Made by a program: the position numbers and the translations under genes
Shown: in pieces, positions 25,251 to 33,714 of the stretch
Layout: every line of letters starts with the position of its first letter
Numbering within the stretch: the stretch's first letter is position 1
From: Roseovarius dicentrarchi
GTDB taxonomy: Bacteria; Pseudomonadota; Alphaproteobacteria; Rhodobacterales; Rhodobacteraceae
Direction: 5' to 3'
DNA length: 64,000 nucleotides
Assembly (NCBI RefSeq): GCF_003316635.1
Contig: NZ_QNQP01000006.1
Coordinates: 124,001-188,000 of the forward strand
The notes under the pieces: generated by a model
Told to the model about the DNA's origin: nothing
What the model saw: only the letters and a program-made list of their open reading frames with translations
Databases searched by the model: none

Positions 25251-25278
25251 ACGGGCGGCCCTGCCACGGGCCGCCCGT
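25251..25278 (+). terminator. Intra-operon stem-loop after the binding-protein gene
   Basis: A perfect 11-base-pair stem (ACGGGCGGCCC with its complement) and six-base loop lie 10 bases after the binding-protein stop and 23 before the ATPase gene. It is followed by TATCCTGTTTAT, a weak U-rich tail. Such hairpins commonly protect the binding-protein mRNA and reduce downstream transcription, giving excess binding protein over membrane parts. Confidence 0.6.
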
Positions 25279-25301
25279 ATCCTGTTTATACGGAAATCCC
25301 C

Positions 25302-26399
25302 ATGACGCCTGACCTGGAATGCACCGACCTGACCCGCCGCTTTGGCGAGACGCTGGCGGTTGACGATGTCTCTTTCTCGGTGCCTGCCGGGTCTTTTTTC
25401 TCGATCCTGGGGCCTTCGGGCTGTGGCAAGACGACGATCATGCGCATGATCGCCGGTTTTCTTGAGCCCACCTCCGGGGATATTCAGATCAAGGGCCGCT
25501 CGGTTTTGGACGTGCCGCCGAACAAGCGTCCGGTCAACATGGTGTTTCAGCATCTGGCGCTGTTCCCGATGATGAATGTCGAGGCCAATATCGGCTATGG
25601 CCTGCGCCGCGCGGGCATGGCCAAGCCAGAAATTTCCCGCAAGGTGGACGAGGTGCTGGAGCGGATCGGCCTGCCCGGCGTGGGCAAGCGCAAGGTGGAC
25701 GAGCTGTCGGGCGGCCAGCGCCAGCGGATCGCCATCGCCCGCTGCATGGTGCTGGAGCCGGACGTTCTGCTGCTGGACGAACCCTTGGGCGCGCTGGACC
25801 TGAAGCTGCGCGAGCGGATGAAGATCGAGCTGAAGGCGCTACAGGCCGAGTTTGACACCACCTTCGTCTACATCACCCACGACCAGTCCGAGGCGCTGGT
25901 GATGTCAGACCGCATTGCCGTCATGAACAAGGGCAAGTTTGAGCAGGTCGGCACCGGTCAGGATCTGTATTTCCGCCCGCAAACCCCCTTCGTTGCCAGC
26001 TTTGTCGGCGACAGCAACCGCTGGCGCGGCACGGTCGAACGCACAAGCGGCAGCACGGTCGAGCTGCGAACAGAAACCGGCCTGACCATGCGCGCCGCCG
26101 CCAAATCGCCCCAGGCCAAGGGCGCCACCGTCGATATATTCGTGCGCCCCGAAGCGATCCGGCTGGCCCATGACGACGCCGATCTGGCGCAATTCGACAA
26201 CCGCATTTTTGGCCGCGTCAGCAGCCTGCTGTTCAACGGTGCGGCCAGCCGTATTCTGGTGGAAAGCTATGAAAGCGGCGGCGAGGTCGAAGTGACCTTG
26301 CCGCAATCGGGCGAGTTTTCCGATCTCAAGCGCGGCGTGCCGGTGCATATCGGCTGGACTGCCGAAAACGCCAACTGCTTTGCCGCGGGCGAGGGTTAG
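25302..26399 (+). CDS. Polyamine-type ABC transporter ATP-binding protein (PotA-like)
   Basis: A 365-residue ATPase. Walker A is GPSGCGKTT, the signature is LSGGQRQRIAIARCM, Walker B is VLLLDEPLGALD, and the switch histidine lies in YITHDQSEALVMSDR. A C-terminal TOBE-type regulatory domain follows from about residue 240. It powers uptake through the two adjacent permeases. The start ATG at 25302 fits family length. One unusual point: the Q-loop side reads MVFQHLALFPMM, with histidine where many relatives have aspartate or serine, a minor variant. Confidence 0.93.
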   Translation: MTPDLECTDLTRRFGETLAVDDVSFSVPAGSFFSILGPSGCGKTTIMRMIAGFLEPTSGDIQIKGRSVLDVPPNKRPVNMVFQHLALFPMMNVEANIGYGLRRAGMAKPEISRKVDEVLERIGLPGVGKRKVDELSGGQRQRIAIARCMVLEPDVLLLDEPLGALDLKLRERMKIELKALQAEFDTTFVYITHDQSEALVMSDRIAVMNKGKFEQVGTGQDLYFRPQTPFVASFVGDSNRWRGTVERTSGSTVELRTETGLTMRAAAKSPQAKGATVDIFVRPEAIRLAHDDADLAQFDNRIFGRVSSLLFNGAASRILVESYESGGEVEVTLPQSGEFSDLKRGVPVHIGWTAENANCFAAGEG

Positions 26400-26402
26400 G
26401 GC

Positions 26403-27260
26403 ATGGCCGCCAGCGCCCGTCTGGGATTTATCCTGCTGCTGTTGCCGCTTTTGCTGTGGCTGACGTTGCTGATCATCATCCCGCATATCGATATGCTGCT
26501 GCTGTCGCTGCGCGAACGCGTCGGCGTGGGCGAATATCAGACCAGCATCGCCAATTACGCCACCATCGCGACCGAGCCGCTGTATATGCGCACCTTCATG
26601 CGCACCGCCGTCATGTCCGTTCTGGCCACGGCGATCACATTGCTGATCGCATTCCCGGTTTCCTACTATATCGCAAAAATGGTGCGGGGTCGTGCGCGGT
26701 CCGCGCTGTTTCTGCTGTGCCTGATCCCGTTCTGGGTGTCCGAGCTGGTGCGCACTTTTGGCTGGATGATCCTGTTGCGCGAAACCGGCGTCATCTCGCA
26801 ATTCCTGCAATGGACGGGCATCGTCTCGGGCCCGGTTGAAATGCTGTATAACGACGCGGCCATCATGGTCGGGCTGGTCTATACCTCCATGCTGTTCATG
26901 GTGGTGCCGCTGGTCACGACGCTGGACAGTCTGGACGATGCGGTGATCGAGGCGGGCTATGATCTGGGCGGATCGGGCTGGTCCGTCATGCGCGAAATCG
27001 TCATTCCCCATGCGGTGCCGGGCATCGTTTCGGGCTGCATCGTGGTGTTCATGCTGTCACTGGGCAACTACCTGACGCCCACCATGCTGGGCGGCAAGGA
27101 CAGCCTGTGGTTTACCGAAATGATCTATTCGCAGTTCATCGTCAGGTTCAACTGGGAGCTGGGCGCGGCGTTCGGGTTCATGCTGCTGTTCCTGTCATCC
27201 TTCATCATCTGGATCGTGCTGCGCCTGACCGGCCAGACGCTTGAGCGGACAATGGGATAA
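26403..27260 (+). CDS. Polyamine-type ABC transporter permease (PotB-like)
   Basis: A 285-residue inner-membrane permease with about six transmembrane helices. The EAA-type cytoplasmic loop that docks on the ATPase is around VIEAGYDLGGSGWSVMREIV. The C-terminal GNYLTPTMLGG is characteristic of PotB/PotH proteins. It starts four bases after the ATPase stop and ends four bases before the second permease, so it is co-translated. It pairs with the next protein to form the channel. Confidence 0.92.
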   Translation: MAASARLGFILLLLPLLLWLTLLIIIPHIDMLLLSLRERVGVGEYQTSIANYATIATEPLYMRTFMRTAVMSVLATAITLLIAFPVSYYIAKMVRGRARSALFLLCLIPFWVSELVRTFGWMILLRETGVISQFLQWTGIVSGPVEMLYNDAAIMVGLVYTSMLFMVVPLVTTLDSLDDAVIEAGYDLGGSGWSVMREIVIPHAVPGIVSGCIVVFMLSLGNYLTPTMLGGKDSLWFTEMIYSQFIVRFNWELGAAFGFMLLFLSSFIIWIVLRLTGQTLERTMG

Positions 27261-27263
27261 GCC

Positions 27264-28115
27264 ATGATACCCACCATCCCCACACCCCGCGCGCTGACGG
27301 TCATCTGGACCAGCTATGTCGTGTTGTTCTTTGTCTACCTGACGCTGCCGCTGGCGGTTGTCGCGGTGTTTGCGTTCAACGACAGCCAGTTTCCGTCGCT
27401 GCCGTGGCAGGGCTTCACGCTGGACTGGTTTTTCGGCAGCGCGGCGCCCAAGATCGGCGTCTTTCACGAACAGGCCATCCTTGGCGCGATCGGCACCTCG
27501 GCGTTTGTCGGCGTTTGCGTCGCGGCCTTGTCCGTTGCGGTCGGCACGTCCAACGCGTTTTTGTTCAACCGCTACAAGTTTCGCGGGCGCGGCCTGCTGT
27601 ATATTCTGATGCTGCTTCCGCTGGTGGTGCCGGGGATCGTGCTGGGCATTTCGATTCTGGTGTTTTCATCCACCATGGCCAATCAGCTTTGGGATGTTGC
27701 GAAAATCGATTCGGCGTTTCTGCGGCCCGGTCTGGGTCTGGTCATCCTGGGCCAGTTTTCGTTTATCACCACAATCGCCACACTGGTCATCTCAGCCCGC
27801 CTGCAAAAATTCGACACCTCGCTGGAGGAGGCGGCGCTGAACCTTGGTGCCAGCCGCCTGACGGCGGTGCGCACCATCACCATCCCGTTCCTGATGCCCG
27901 CCATCGTCGGCGCGGCGGTGGTGGCGTTTTTGATGAGTTTCGAGAATTTCAACACCACCTTGATGCTGGTCGGCTCGGACGCGCCGCTGACCATTGCGAT
28001 GTTTGACCGCCTGAAGGAGGGGTCGACCCCGCTGCTGAACGCGGTGTCGCTGCTGCTGATGCTGGGATCATTCGTTCTGGCGCTGATCCTGATCGCGTTT
28101 CAGAAACGCAGCTAG
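27264..28115 (+). CDS. Polyamine-type ABC transporter permease (PotC-like)
   Basis: A 283-residue inner-membrane permease with about six helices. FDTSLEEAALNLGASRLTAV is the EAA loop, and SFENFNTTLMLVG in the last third is typical of PotC/PotI. The first helix (VVLFFVYLTLPLAVVAVFAF) follows a short cytoplasmic N-terminus. It is the last gene of the operon and is followed immediately by a GC-rich hairpin. Same caveat on substrate as the other components. Confidence 0.92.
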   Translation: MIPTIPTPRALTVIWTSYVVLFFVYLTLPLAVVAVFAFNDSQFPSLPWQGFTLDWFFGSAAPKIGVFHEQAILGAIGTSAFVGVCVAALSVAVGTSNAFLFNRYKFRGRGLLYILMLLPLVVPGIVLGISILVFSSTMANQLWDVAKIDSAFLRPGLGLVILGQFSFITTIATLVISARLQKFDTSLEEAALNLGASRLTAVRTITIPFLMPAIVGAAVVAFLMSFENFNTTLMLVGSDAPLTIAMFDRLKEGSTPLLNAVSLLLMLGSFVLALILIAFQKRS

Positions 28116-28140
28116 GGCGGCGCCGCAACAGGGCGCCGCC
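28116..28140. terminator. Bidirectional GC hairpin between convergent genes
   Basis: A perfect nine-base-pair stem GGCGGCGCC / GGCGCCGCC with a seven-base loop directly follows the stop of the second permease and lies seven bases from the stop of the convergent L,D-transpeptidase gene. No U-tract is present on either strand. Position at a convergent junction supports a role at both transcript ends. Confidence 0.6.
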
Positions 28141-28147
28141 GCTGCGG

Positions 28148-28717
28148 TCAGATCAGGCGAACCTGCGTGCCAACGGGGCAGAGCGCGAACAGCTCTTCGA
28201 TCTTGGCATTATAGAGGCCAATGCATCCGTCGGACGATTTGCGCCCGATCTTGCGCGTGTCATGCGTGCCGTGGATCAGGTAGGCGGGCCAGCTGAGGTA
28301 CATTGCGTGCGTTCCCAGCGGGTTATCGGGGCCGGGCGGCATGTATTTGTAATGCGGAAACCGCTTCATCATCGACGCGGTCGGCGTCCAGTCGGGACCG
28401 ACCTTTTTGCGCACGATCTTGGTATAGCCGCGCTTGGTCAATTCTTCGCTGATGGGCACGGAGGTGGGATAGACGCGGTAATCCTTGCCGTCGCCGCTCC
28501 AGTAATGCAGGGCGCGCGACTGCGTGTCCGACACGATTGTTGCCACGCCGAGATCGTCAAAATGGTCCTGCCAGTTCTGCACGACGAAGCTGGACGCGTT
28601 GCGGCGGCTGAATTCGTCCGCGCGCAGCACCGTGGGCATGGCCAGCCCGCCTGCGGCCCCACCGGCGATTGCAAGGCCGGACATCAGCGCGCGGCGTCTT
28701 GTCATGTGATTGGACAT
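28148..28717 (-). CDS. L,D-transpeptidase family protein (YkuD domain), Tat-exported
   Basis: A 189-residue protein with a twin-arginine signal (TRRRALMSGLAIAGG) and a YkuD catalytic domain. The active-site block reads YLIHGTHDTRKIGRKSSDGC, followed by IGLYN, giving catalytic Cys in GCIGL and the upstream His in HGT. It would form 3-3 cross-links in peptidoglycan or attach proteins to it. AAAGGAG lies just upstream of the start. It is alone in its transcription unit, convergent with the ABC operon. Confidence 0.9.
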   Translation of the reverse strand: MSNHMTRRRALMSGLAIAGGAAGGLAMPTVLRADEFSRRNASSFVVQNWQDHFDDLGVATIVSDTQSRALHYWSGDGKDYRVYPTSVPISEELTKRGYTKIVRKKVGPDWTPTASMMKRFPHYKYMPPGPDNPLGTHAMYLSWPAYLIHGTHDTRKIGRKSSDGCIGLYNAKIEELFALCPVGTQVRLI

Positions 28718-28808
28718 GATTCTCCTTTCTGCTCTGTCTTTGGGCCGAAAGGGATCGCAGCAGCCTTAAGGGCAGCTTAAGGAATGGGCGCCGTGCCCTG
28801 TAATCTGG

Positions 28809-29456
28809 CTAATCCTTGCCAGCGATCAGGCCCATGCGCGCGGCCTGATACGTGGCCTCGGCCCGGCTGGAGATGTTGAGCTTGCGGTAGATCGCCTTGA
28901 TATGGCTGGCCACGGTGGAGGGCGCCAGATCCAGTGCCAGCGCCACATCGGCCACGCGCAGGCCGCGCGCGATCAGGCCCAGAACCTCGGCCTCGCGCGG
29001 GGTCAGCGCGCCGCCATCCTCGGCAATCGGGCCGGTGGCGCGGAAGTGGGCCATGACGCGCCGCGCGATGGCGGGCGACAGGGGCGGCACGCCGTCGCCG
29101 ATCAGCTGCAAATGCCGCTCGATCAGGCCGGGCGGATCGCTTTTGAGGATGTAGCCTTGGGCGCCCGCTGACAGCGCAGCGACGATGGCGCTGTCGCTGC
29201 CCATGACCGTGGTGACGATGGGCAGAACGGAGGTCTGGCACTGTGCCAGTTTGCGCAACACGTCATAGCCGTCGCCATCGGGCAGGCCGATATCCACCAG
29301 CGCGATGGAAAATTGATAGCGCCCGCATGCCTCCAGAGCGCTGCGCACGTCGCACGCCTCGCAGATTTCGGCGCCCGGAAACACCGCGCGCACCCGGTCG
29401 GCCAGAAAAAGGCGGCTGGCGCGGATGTCTTCGACGATCAGAACGCGCGCGGTCAT
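28809..29456 (-). CDS. Two-component response regulator, NarL/LuxR type
   Basis: A 215-residue regulator. The receiver domain has VEDIRASRLF at the acidic pocket and phospho-acceptor Asp in LVDIGLPDGDGYDV. The C-terminal LuxR helix-turn-helix is LTPREAEVLGLIARGLRVAD followed by VASHIKAIYRKLNISSRAEA. It is coupled by a four-base overlap to the sensor kinase gene upstream, so the pair is cognate. Its target genes cannot be read from the sequence. Confidence 0.93.
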   Translation of the reverse strand: MTARVLIVEDIRASRLFLADRVRAVFPGAEICEACDVRSALEACGRYQFSIALVDIGLPDGDGYDVLRKLAQCQTSVLPIVTTVMGSDSAIVAALSAGAQGYILKSDPPGLIERHLQLIGDGVPPLSPAIARRVMAHFRATGPIAEDGGALTPREAEVLGLIARGLRVADVALALDLAPSTVASHIKAIYRKLNISSRAEATYQAARMGLIAGKD

Positions 29457-31561
29457 GCGGCACCCTGCCGGGCCGGTTCGGGCGCGCTCAGTAGCACGCT
29501 CAGCGCCATTTCGGTGCCGCCGTCATCGGTGCTGATACGTGCCGATCCGTTCAGCAGGCGCGCCCGTTCGGCGATGTTTGCCAGACCGTTGCCAGCGCCG
29601 CCGGGGGCCGCAAAGCCGCAGCCGTCATCGCGCATCACCAGCCGTAATTGTCCGCCCTCGCAGGACAGGGCCACCTCCAGCCGGGTGGCGCCGGAATGTT
29701 TGATGGTGTTGCTGGCCGCCTCGCGCAGGATGGCGCGCAAGCTGTTGGCCTGACGGAAATCCAGCTGAATGTCGGACAGGTCGGGCGCGCCCGGCTGCGG
29801 CCAATGCAGCGCGATATCGTGCAGCTCCAGCCGGTCGGCCAGTTCGGTGCGCAGGTCGGCGGCGATTTCCGCCAGATCGAACCGCGCGTTGAAGCCGGCG
29901 TTGATGATCCCGCGCAGATCGCCCAGCGTATCGCGCAGAAGGTCATCCTTGCGGCGCCCGTCGGCGGTGTGCAGCGCGCTCAGCAGTTGGGCGCCGATAT
30001 TGTCATGCACGTCGCGGCTGATCCGCTCGCGTTCGCCGCGCACGCCGGATTCGTAGGAATCGCGGCTATGGCTGACCATGCCGTGAATGTCGATCAGGGT
30101 GCGCGCGGTGGCCACATCGCTGCGGTTGAACAATCGCCGTCCCCCTGCCGCATAGCGCAGCCGGCGCGGCGCCAGACCGGCGGCGCCCGGCAGCTCCAGC
30201 GCCAGCCCGTTTTCGGCAATGCGGGGCGCATCCGGCCCCGGCTCCGGCCGCTCGATTGCCACGGCAGGCGCATAGATCGCCGTCAGCAGCGCGTCCCAGC
30301 GGCGATCCTGCTGCGCATTCGTGGGCGCCAGCGCGACCCCCAGCAGATCGGCCGTATGTCCCTCGATCGTGGCCCGGCGCGGGGTGAACAGCCAGCGCAG
30401 CAGCATCTGGCGCAGCGGAAAATACAGGAACCCCGCAACCAGCAGCGACATCGACAGCGACGCCCAAGGCTGCCGGTTCAGCCAGCCAACCAGCGCCAGA
30501 TCCACCGCCAGGATCAGCGCGGCCCCCGCCAGCCACAGCCAGACATAATAGGCGTAGCGATCCAGATCGAACACCCGCCAGCGCGTCACGGCAAAGGCAA
30601 GGCCGATATGCATCAGGTTGAAAAACCCGAACGCATAGCCCTGCTGCACAAGGCCCGCATCGCTCAGCCCCAGCGTCGGCGGCATCACCGACAGGGCAAT
30701 GAACAGCGAACAGCCCAGCAACGATGTCAGGAAAAACCAGCGCAGGCCGGCCCGGTCCAGCGGCTCGCCGCGGGCGCGTATCCATTGAAGGGTTGCGATG
30801 ATGATCGCGCCCAGCATCTGGCTCATCACGATCAGCGGCACGATGGTCATCGGCCACAGCGCCAGCTGATCGCCCACGTATAGCGCGCCATACAAGGCGG
30901 CGATCAGCCACAGCCAGCGGCCCCGGATCAAGGGCCGGGGATACAACAGAAACAGCGCGACCAGCGCCGTGCCAAACGCCACCGCGCCAAAATGGTTGAT
31001 CCCCGAAAGCACGCGAAACAGGCTGCCGTCCAGCGCGACAAACCGCGTCGAATAGACAGATGCGGGCAGGGTGAACAGGGGCAGGAACAGCGATGTCAGC
31101 CCAAACATCGCGGCGCCCGGCATGCTGGCCCTCAGCGCCAGAACCCAGCCGCCGACCAGCAGCGCCAGAATGGCCACCCCTTGCTGAAACCAGAATACGA
31201 ATGGCAGATCGCCCAAACTACGCAGGCGTGGCACCAGTTCGCCCGCATCCGTGCCGCCGCCCGGCAGGCGCCAGACCGCCGCAACGCTATCCTGGCCCAA
31301 AACCTCGGCCAGTTGCGTCTGGCGCTGGTAAAAGGCGGACATCGCGGCGAAACTGCCCAGCGTGTCAGGCTCTTCGATCAGATCGGCCGGCGTCACATCC
31401 TGCGCGCCCAGCCGGACCGGCACGGCGCCCTCCGGCAGATCCAGCTGCGGCTGCCCGGTGGCCAGCCAGATCGCCAGCGCAGGCCCCAGAACGGCCAGCA
31501 GTGCCGCAATGGCCAGCGTCGTTGCAGGGGAATGGGGCAGATCACGGCGCAGAAGGCTCAT
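29453..31561 (-). CDS. Membrane sensor histidine kinase (NarX/DesK-like, HisKA_3)
   Basis: A 702-residue kinase. One N-terminal helix, an extracytoplasmic segment of about 110 residues, then a set of about seven to eight hydrophobic helices (residues ~140-370) form the sensor. The HisKA_3 dimer domain has RERISRDVHDNIGAQLLSAL with phospho-accepting His519. The ATPase domain follows with N-box Asn618 (EAASNTIKHSG), DDGCGF and GNGLANIAERA. Start placed at MSLLRRDLPHS; an in-frame extension upstream is low-complexity arginine-rich and lacks support. Signal unknown. Coupled to the response regulator by ATGA. Confidence 0.9.
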   Translation of the reverse strand: MSLLRRDLPHSPATTLAIAALLAVLGPALAIWLATGQPQLDLPEGAVPVRLGAQDVTPADLIEEPDTLGSFAAMSAFYQRQTQLAEVLGQDSVAAVWRLPGGGTDAGELVPRLRSLGDLPFVFWFQQGVAILALLVGGWVLALRASMPGAAMFGLTSLFLPLFTLPASVYSTRFVALDGSLFRVLSGINHFGAVAFGTALVALFLLYPRPLIRGRWLWLIAALYGALYVGDQLALWPMTIVPLIVMSQMLGAIIIATLQWIRARGEPLDRAGLRWFFLTSLLGCSLFIALSVMPPTLGLSDAGLVQQGYAFGFFNLMHIGLAFAVTRWRVFDLDRYAYYVWLWLAGAALILAVDLALVGWLNRQPWASLSMSLLVAGFLYFPLRQMLLRWLFTPRRATIEGHTADLLGVALAPTNAQQDRRWDALLTAIYAPAVAIERPEPGPDAPRIAENGLALELPGAAGLAPRRLRYAAGGRRLFNRSDVATARTLIDIHGMVSHSRDSYESGVRGERERISRDVHDNIGAQLLSALHTADGRRKDDLLRDTLGDLRGIINAGFNARFDLAEIAADLRTELADRLELHDIALHWPQPGAPDLSDIQLDFRQANSLRAILREAASNTIKHSGATRLEVALSCEGGQLRLVMRDDGCGFAAPGGAGNGLANIAERARLLNGSARISTDDGGTEMALSVLLSAPEPARQGAA

Positions 31562-31905
31562 AGGGCAGGGTCCTTGGTTCGGTCTATCCAGCCGCGTCCC
31601 CGCCGCCCGGTCAAGCGCTTTGACGCGCGGGGCTGAAATTTGGTGCGCCGTCCGGGCAAGGCTTCGGGGGGGCGCCCTGCGCAGTTCATCGCCCGCGCGG
31701 CTAGCAGGGGTCCGCCACCGGGCGTGCCGATAACCTGGCATGACCGAGCGGCAGAACCCCTGCGCCGACAATAAATGGATCAAAAGGACTTGTTTAAATT
31801 ACACTGACCGGCATCCCCGACGCACTGCGAAGCCATCGGGATACCGCAGACAGTGTCGGTCAAATCGGGCTGTCTGACACTCCCCTGTTCAGGGGATGGA
31901 GGGAT
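31562..31905. other. Intergenic region with short inverted repeats, no gene seen
   Basis: These 344 bases lie between the starts of the kinase gene and the end of the TetR gene. An inverted repeat CAGACAG (31847-31853) / CTGTCTG (31870-31876) with a 16-base spacer and a tight hairpin CCCCT-GTTC-AGGGG at 31882-31895 stand just past the TetR stop. The latter could end the TetR transcript, though no U-tract follows. The frame open upstream of the kinase start is arginine-rich and probably a GC artefact. Confidence 0.4.
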
Positions 31906-32526
31906 TTATCCGCGCGGCGCGATCAGGCGCGCCAGCGTTTCGGTTTGGCGGGCGACGCGCAGTTTTAGTGTCTGGCGCGTCATCGCGTCATCCTTGACGA
32001 AATCCATGAACATGGCATTCAGATTGTTGAACACAATCTCGCCCAGCGATTGGACGTCCAGCCCCGCCATCACCTCGCCGCGCTGCTGCAAGCCGGCGAT
32101 CAGCGCGACCACCTGCGCGCTCAGCGCGCCATCCAGCTGCGAGTATCGCGCGCCGTTGGGTGTATGCGGTGCCTCGACCGACAGGGCCATTGCGGTGCGC
32201 CACATTTCCTTGCTCAGATATTCCAGCGAATGATCGTAATAGACCGCGATCAGCGCCGTGATTGCCTGCTGCGCGCCCTTGGGCGGGTCGGCGACGATGG
32301 CGGCGCCCGCGCTCAGCACTTCTTCGACTTCCATCGCGACGGTGGCGATCAGGATATCCCCCTTGGAGCCGTAATAGTTGTAAACCGTGCCCGGTGAGAC
32401 ATCTGCCATTCCGGCCAGATCCTCGATCCGGGCGGCGCGGTATCCGTCGCGGCGAAACAGCGTGACGGCGGCCTTCAGGATGCGCGCCTGCCGGTCTGCC
32501 TTATGTCTGGCGCGCAGTCCCGTCAT
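31906..32526 (-). CDS. TetR family transcriptional regulator
   Basis: A 206-residue TetR-type repressor. The N-terminal helix-turn-helix reads ILKAAVTLFRRDGYRAARIE then MADVSPGTVYNYYGSKGDIL, with the family's TVYNYYGSK recognition motif. The C-terminal ligand domain is all helical. Start chosen at MTGLRARHK because AAAGGGAC lies upstream at proper spacing. It is divergent from an ABC transporter/hydrolase operon and a palindrome lies between them, so it most likely represses that operon and perhaps itself, released by a transported ligand. Confidence 0.9.
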   Translation of the reverse strand: MTGLRARHKADRQARILKAAVTLFRRDGYRAARIEDLAGMADVSPGTVYNYYGSKGDILIATVAMEVEEVLSAGAAIVADPPKGAQQAITALIAVYYDHSLEYLSKEMWRTAMALSVEAPHTPNGARYSQLDGALSAQVVALIAGLQQRGEVMAGLDVQSLGEIVFNNLNAMFMDFVKDDAMTRQTLKLRVARQTETLARLIAPRG

Positions 32527-32561
32527 ATTTTGTCCCTTTCGCAGTCCGCGCCCGTTTTTAC

Positions 32562-32586
32562 AGTTGACTTCAAATTTGAAGCAACT
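32562..32586. promoter_or_regulatory. Candidate TetR operator overlapping the -35 of the second ABC operon
   Basis: The core CTTCAAATTTGAAG (32568-32581) is a perfect 14-base palindrome. It is flanked by AGTTG (32562-32566) and CAACT (32582-32586), which are also complementary, with one unpaired A. TTGACT at 32564-32569 is a good -35 for rightward transcription, with the -10 expected near 32587-32592 (CATTTT, weak). Binding here would block RNA polymerase for the ABC operon. Confidence 0.65.
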
Positions 32587-32642
32587 CATTTTTTCAGCCA
32601 AGGGGCGCAGCAGTCACCCCACCCCAACCAGGAGAGATGACC

Positions 32643-33701
32643 ATGACATATCGCCCCCTGCGCCGTGCCTTACTGAGCTCCACGATGCTGGCGCTGCCCG
32701 CCGCCGCGATGGCCGCCGAAGACCTTAACGCGCTGGTCTGGTGCGACCACACCGACCCCGCCCTGATCGAACCGTTCGAGCAGGAGCATGGAATCCGCGT
32801 CAACCTGCGCGAATACGAGGGCACCGCCACCGCGCTGGCCTTGCTGGAACAGTCGCGCCCCGGTGACTGGGATGTTCTGGTAATCGACGCCATCGACGTG
32901 CCGCGTGCGGTCGACGCGGGCCTGATGGCCGAGCTGCCGGCCGATCAGCTGGCAACAACCGATTTTTTCCCCGGCGTCGCGATGGAGGCGCAAACGCAAG
33001 TGGACGGCAAAACCTACGCGGTGACCGAGAAATTCGGCTACAACACCGTGTCGTTCAATTCGGACAAGGTCGACGCCGCCGACATGCAGGATCTGTCGAC
33101 GATCTGGAGCGAGAAATACAAGGACCGCATCGCTGTCTATGACTACTACCTGCCGGTCATGGGCCTTGCCGCGATTGCAAATGACATCGACACCGGCAAC
33201 ATCACCGCAAACGATCTGCCGACGCTGAAGGAAACCCTCTTTACCATGAAGGACAACGCCCGCTCGGTGGGCGAGGTGGTCGCCAGCCAGACCGCGCTGG
33301 CCACGGGCGAGGTTGATATCGTCATCGGCGGCGGCGAATGGCTGACCGCCGTTCTGGCCGAAGAACAGCCCGAGCTGACATGGACCATCCCCGATCAGGG
33401 CGCCGTGCGCTGGGCGCAATCCATCGGCGTGCTGGAAACCAGCGAGAACAAGGATCTGGCGGTGGAATTCGTCAAATACATCACCGGCCCCGAAGGGCAG
33501 GCGCGGCTGGCCACCTCTTCCTGCTACTGGGGCATGCCCGCGAACCAAAAGGCGGGCGCGCATCTGAGCGACGCGCAGAAAAAGGTGCTGCGCTGGGATG
33601 ATCAGCCCGAATATCTGAAGCGCGCGCAGCTTTACCCGGCGCCCGATGCCGATCTGGACGGCCAGATGCAGGATGTCTGGCTGGAAATGCTTCAGCATTG
33701 A
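32643..33701 (+). CDS. ABC transporter substrate-binding protein (PotD/AfuA-like), TetR-linked
   Basis: A 352-residue periplasmic binding protein. The signal peptide ends at AAAMAA, with mature start near EDLNALVWCDHTDPAL. The repeated pattern DVLVIDAIDVPRAVDAGL and LYPAPDADLDGQMQDVWLEM is typical of spermidine/putrescine-type binders. The second ATG (32643) is preferred since GGAG is eight bases upstream; the first at 32637 is only two bases from it. It heads a five-gene operon. Only 24 percent-level guesses about ligand would be possible, so none is given. Confidence 0.87.
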   Translation: MTYRPLRRALLSSTMLALPAAAMAAEDLNALVWCDHTDPALIEPFEQEHGIRVNLREYEGTATALALLEQSRPGDWDVLVIDAIDVPRAVDAGLMAELPADQLATTDFFPGVAMEAQTQVDGKTYAVTEKFGYNTVSFNSDKVDAADMQDLSTIWSEKYKDRIAVYDYYLPVMGLAAIANDIDTGNITANDLPTLKETLFTMKDNARSVGEVVASQTALATGEVDIVIGGGEWLTAVLAEEQPELTWTIPDQGAVRWAQSIGVLETSENKDLAVEFVKYITGPEGQARLATSSCYWGMPANQKAGAHLSDAQKKVLRWDDQPEYLKRAQLYPAPDADLDGQMQDVWLEMLQH

Positions 33702-33714
33702 TGGCCCGGCGCTG

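Noticed and set aside
31562..31783. N-terminal extension of the sensor kinase by 74 codons.
   Set aside because: The extension is arginine-rich without a ribosome site or signal sequence, and the internal ATG directly precedes the first membrane helix.
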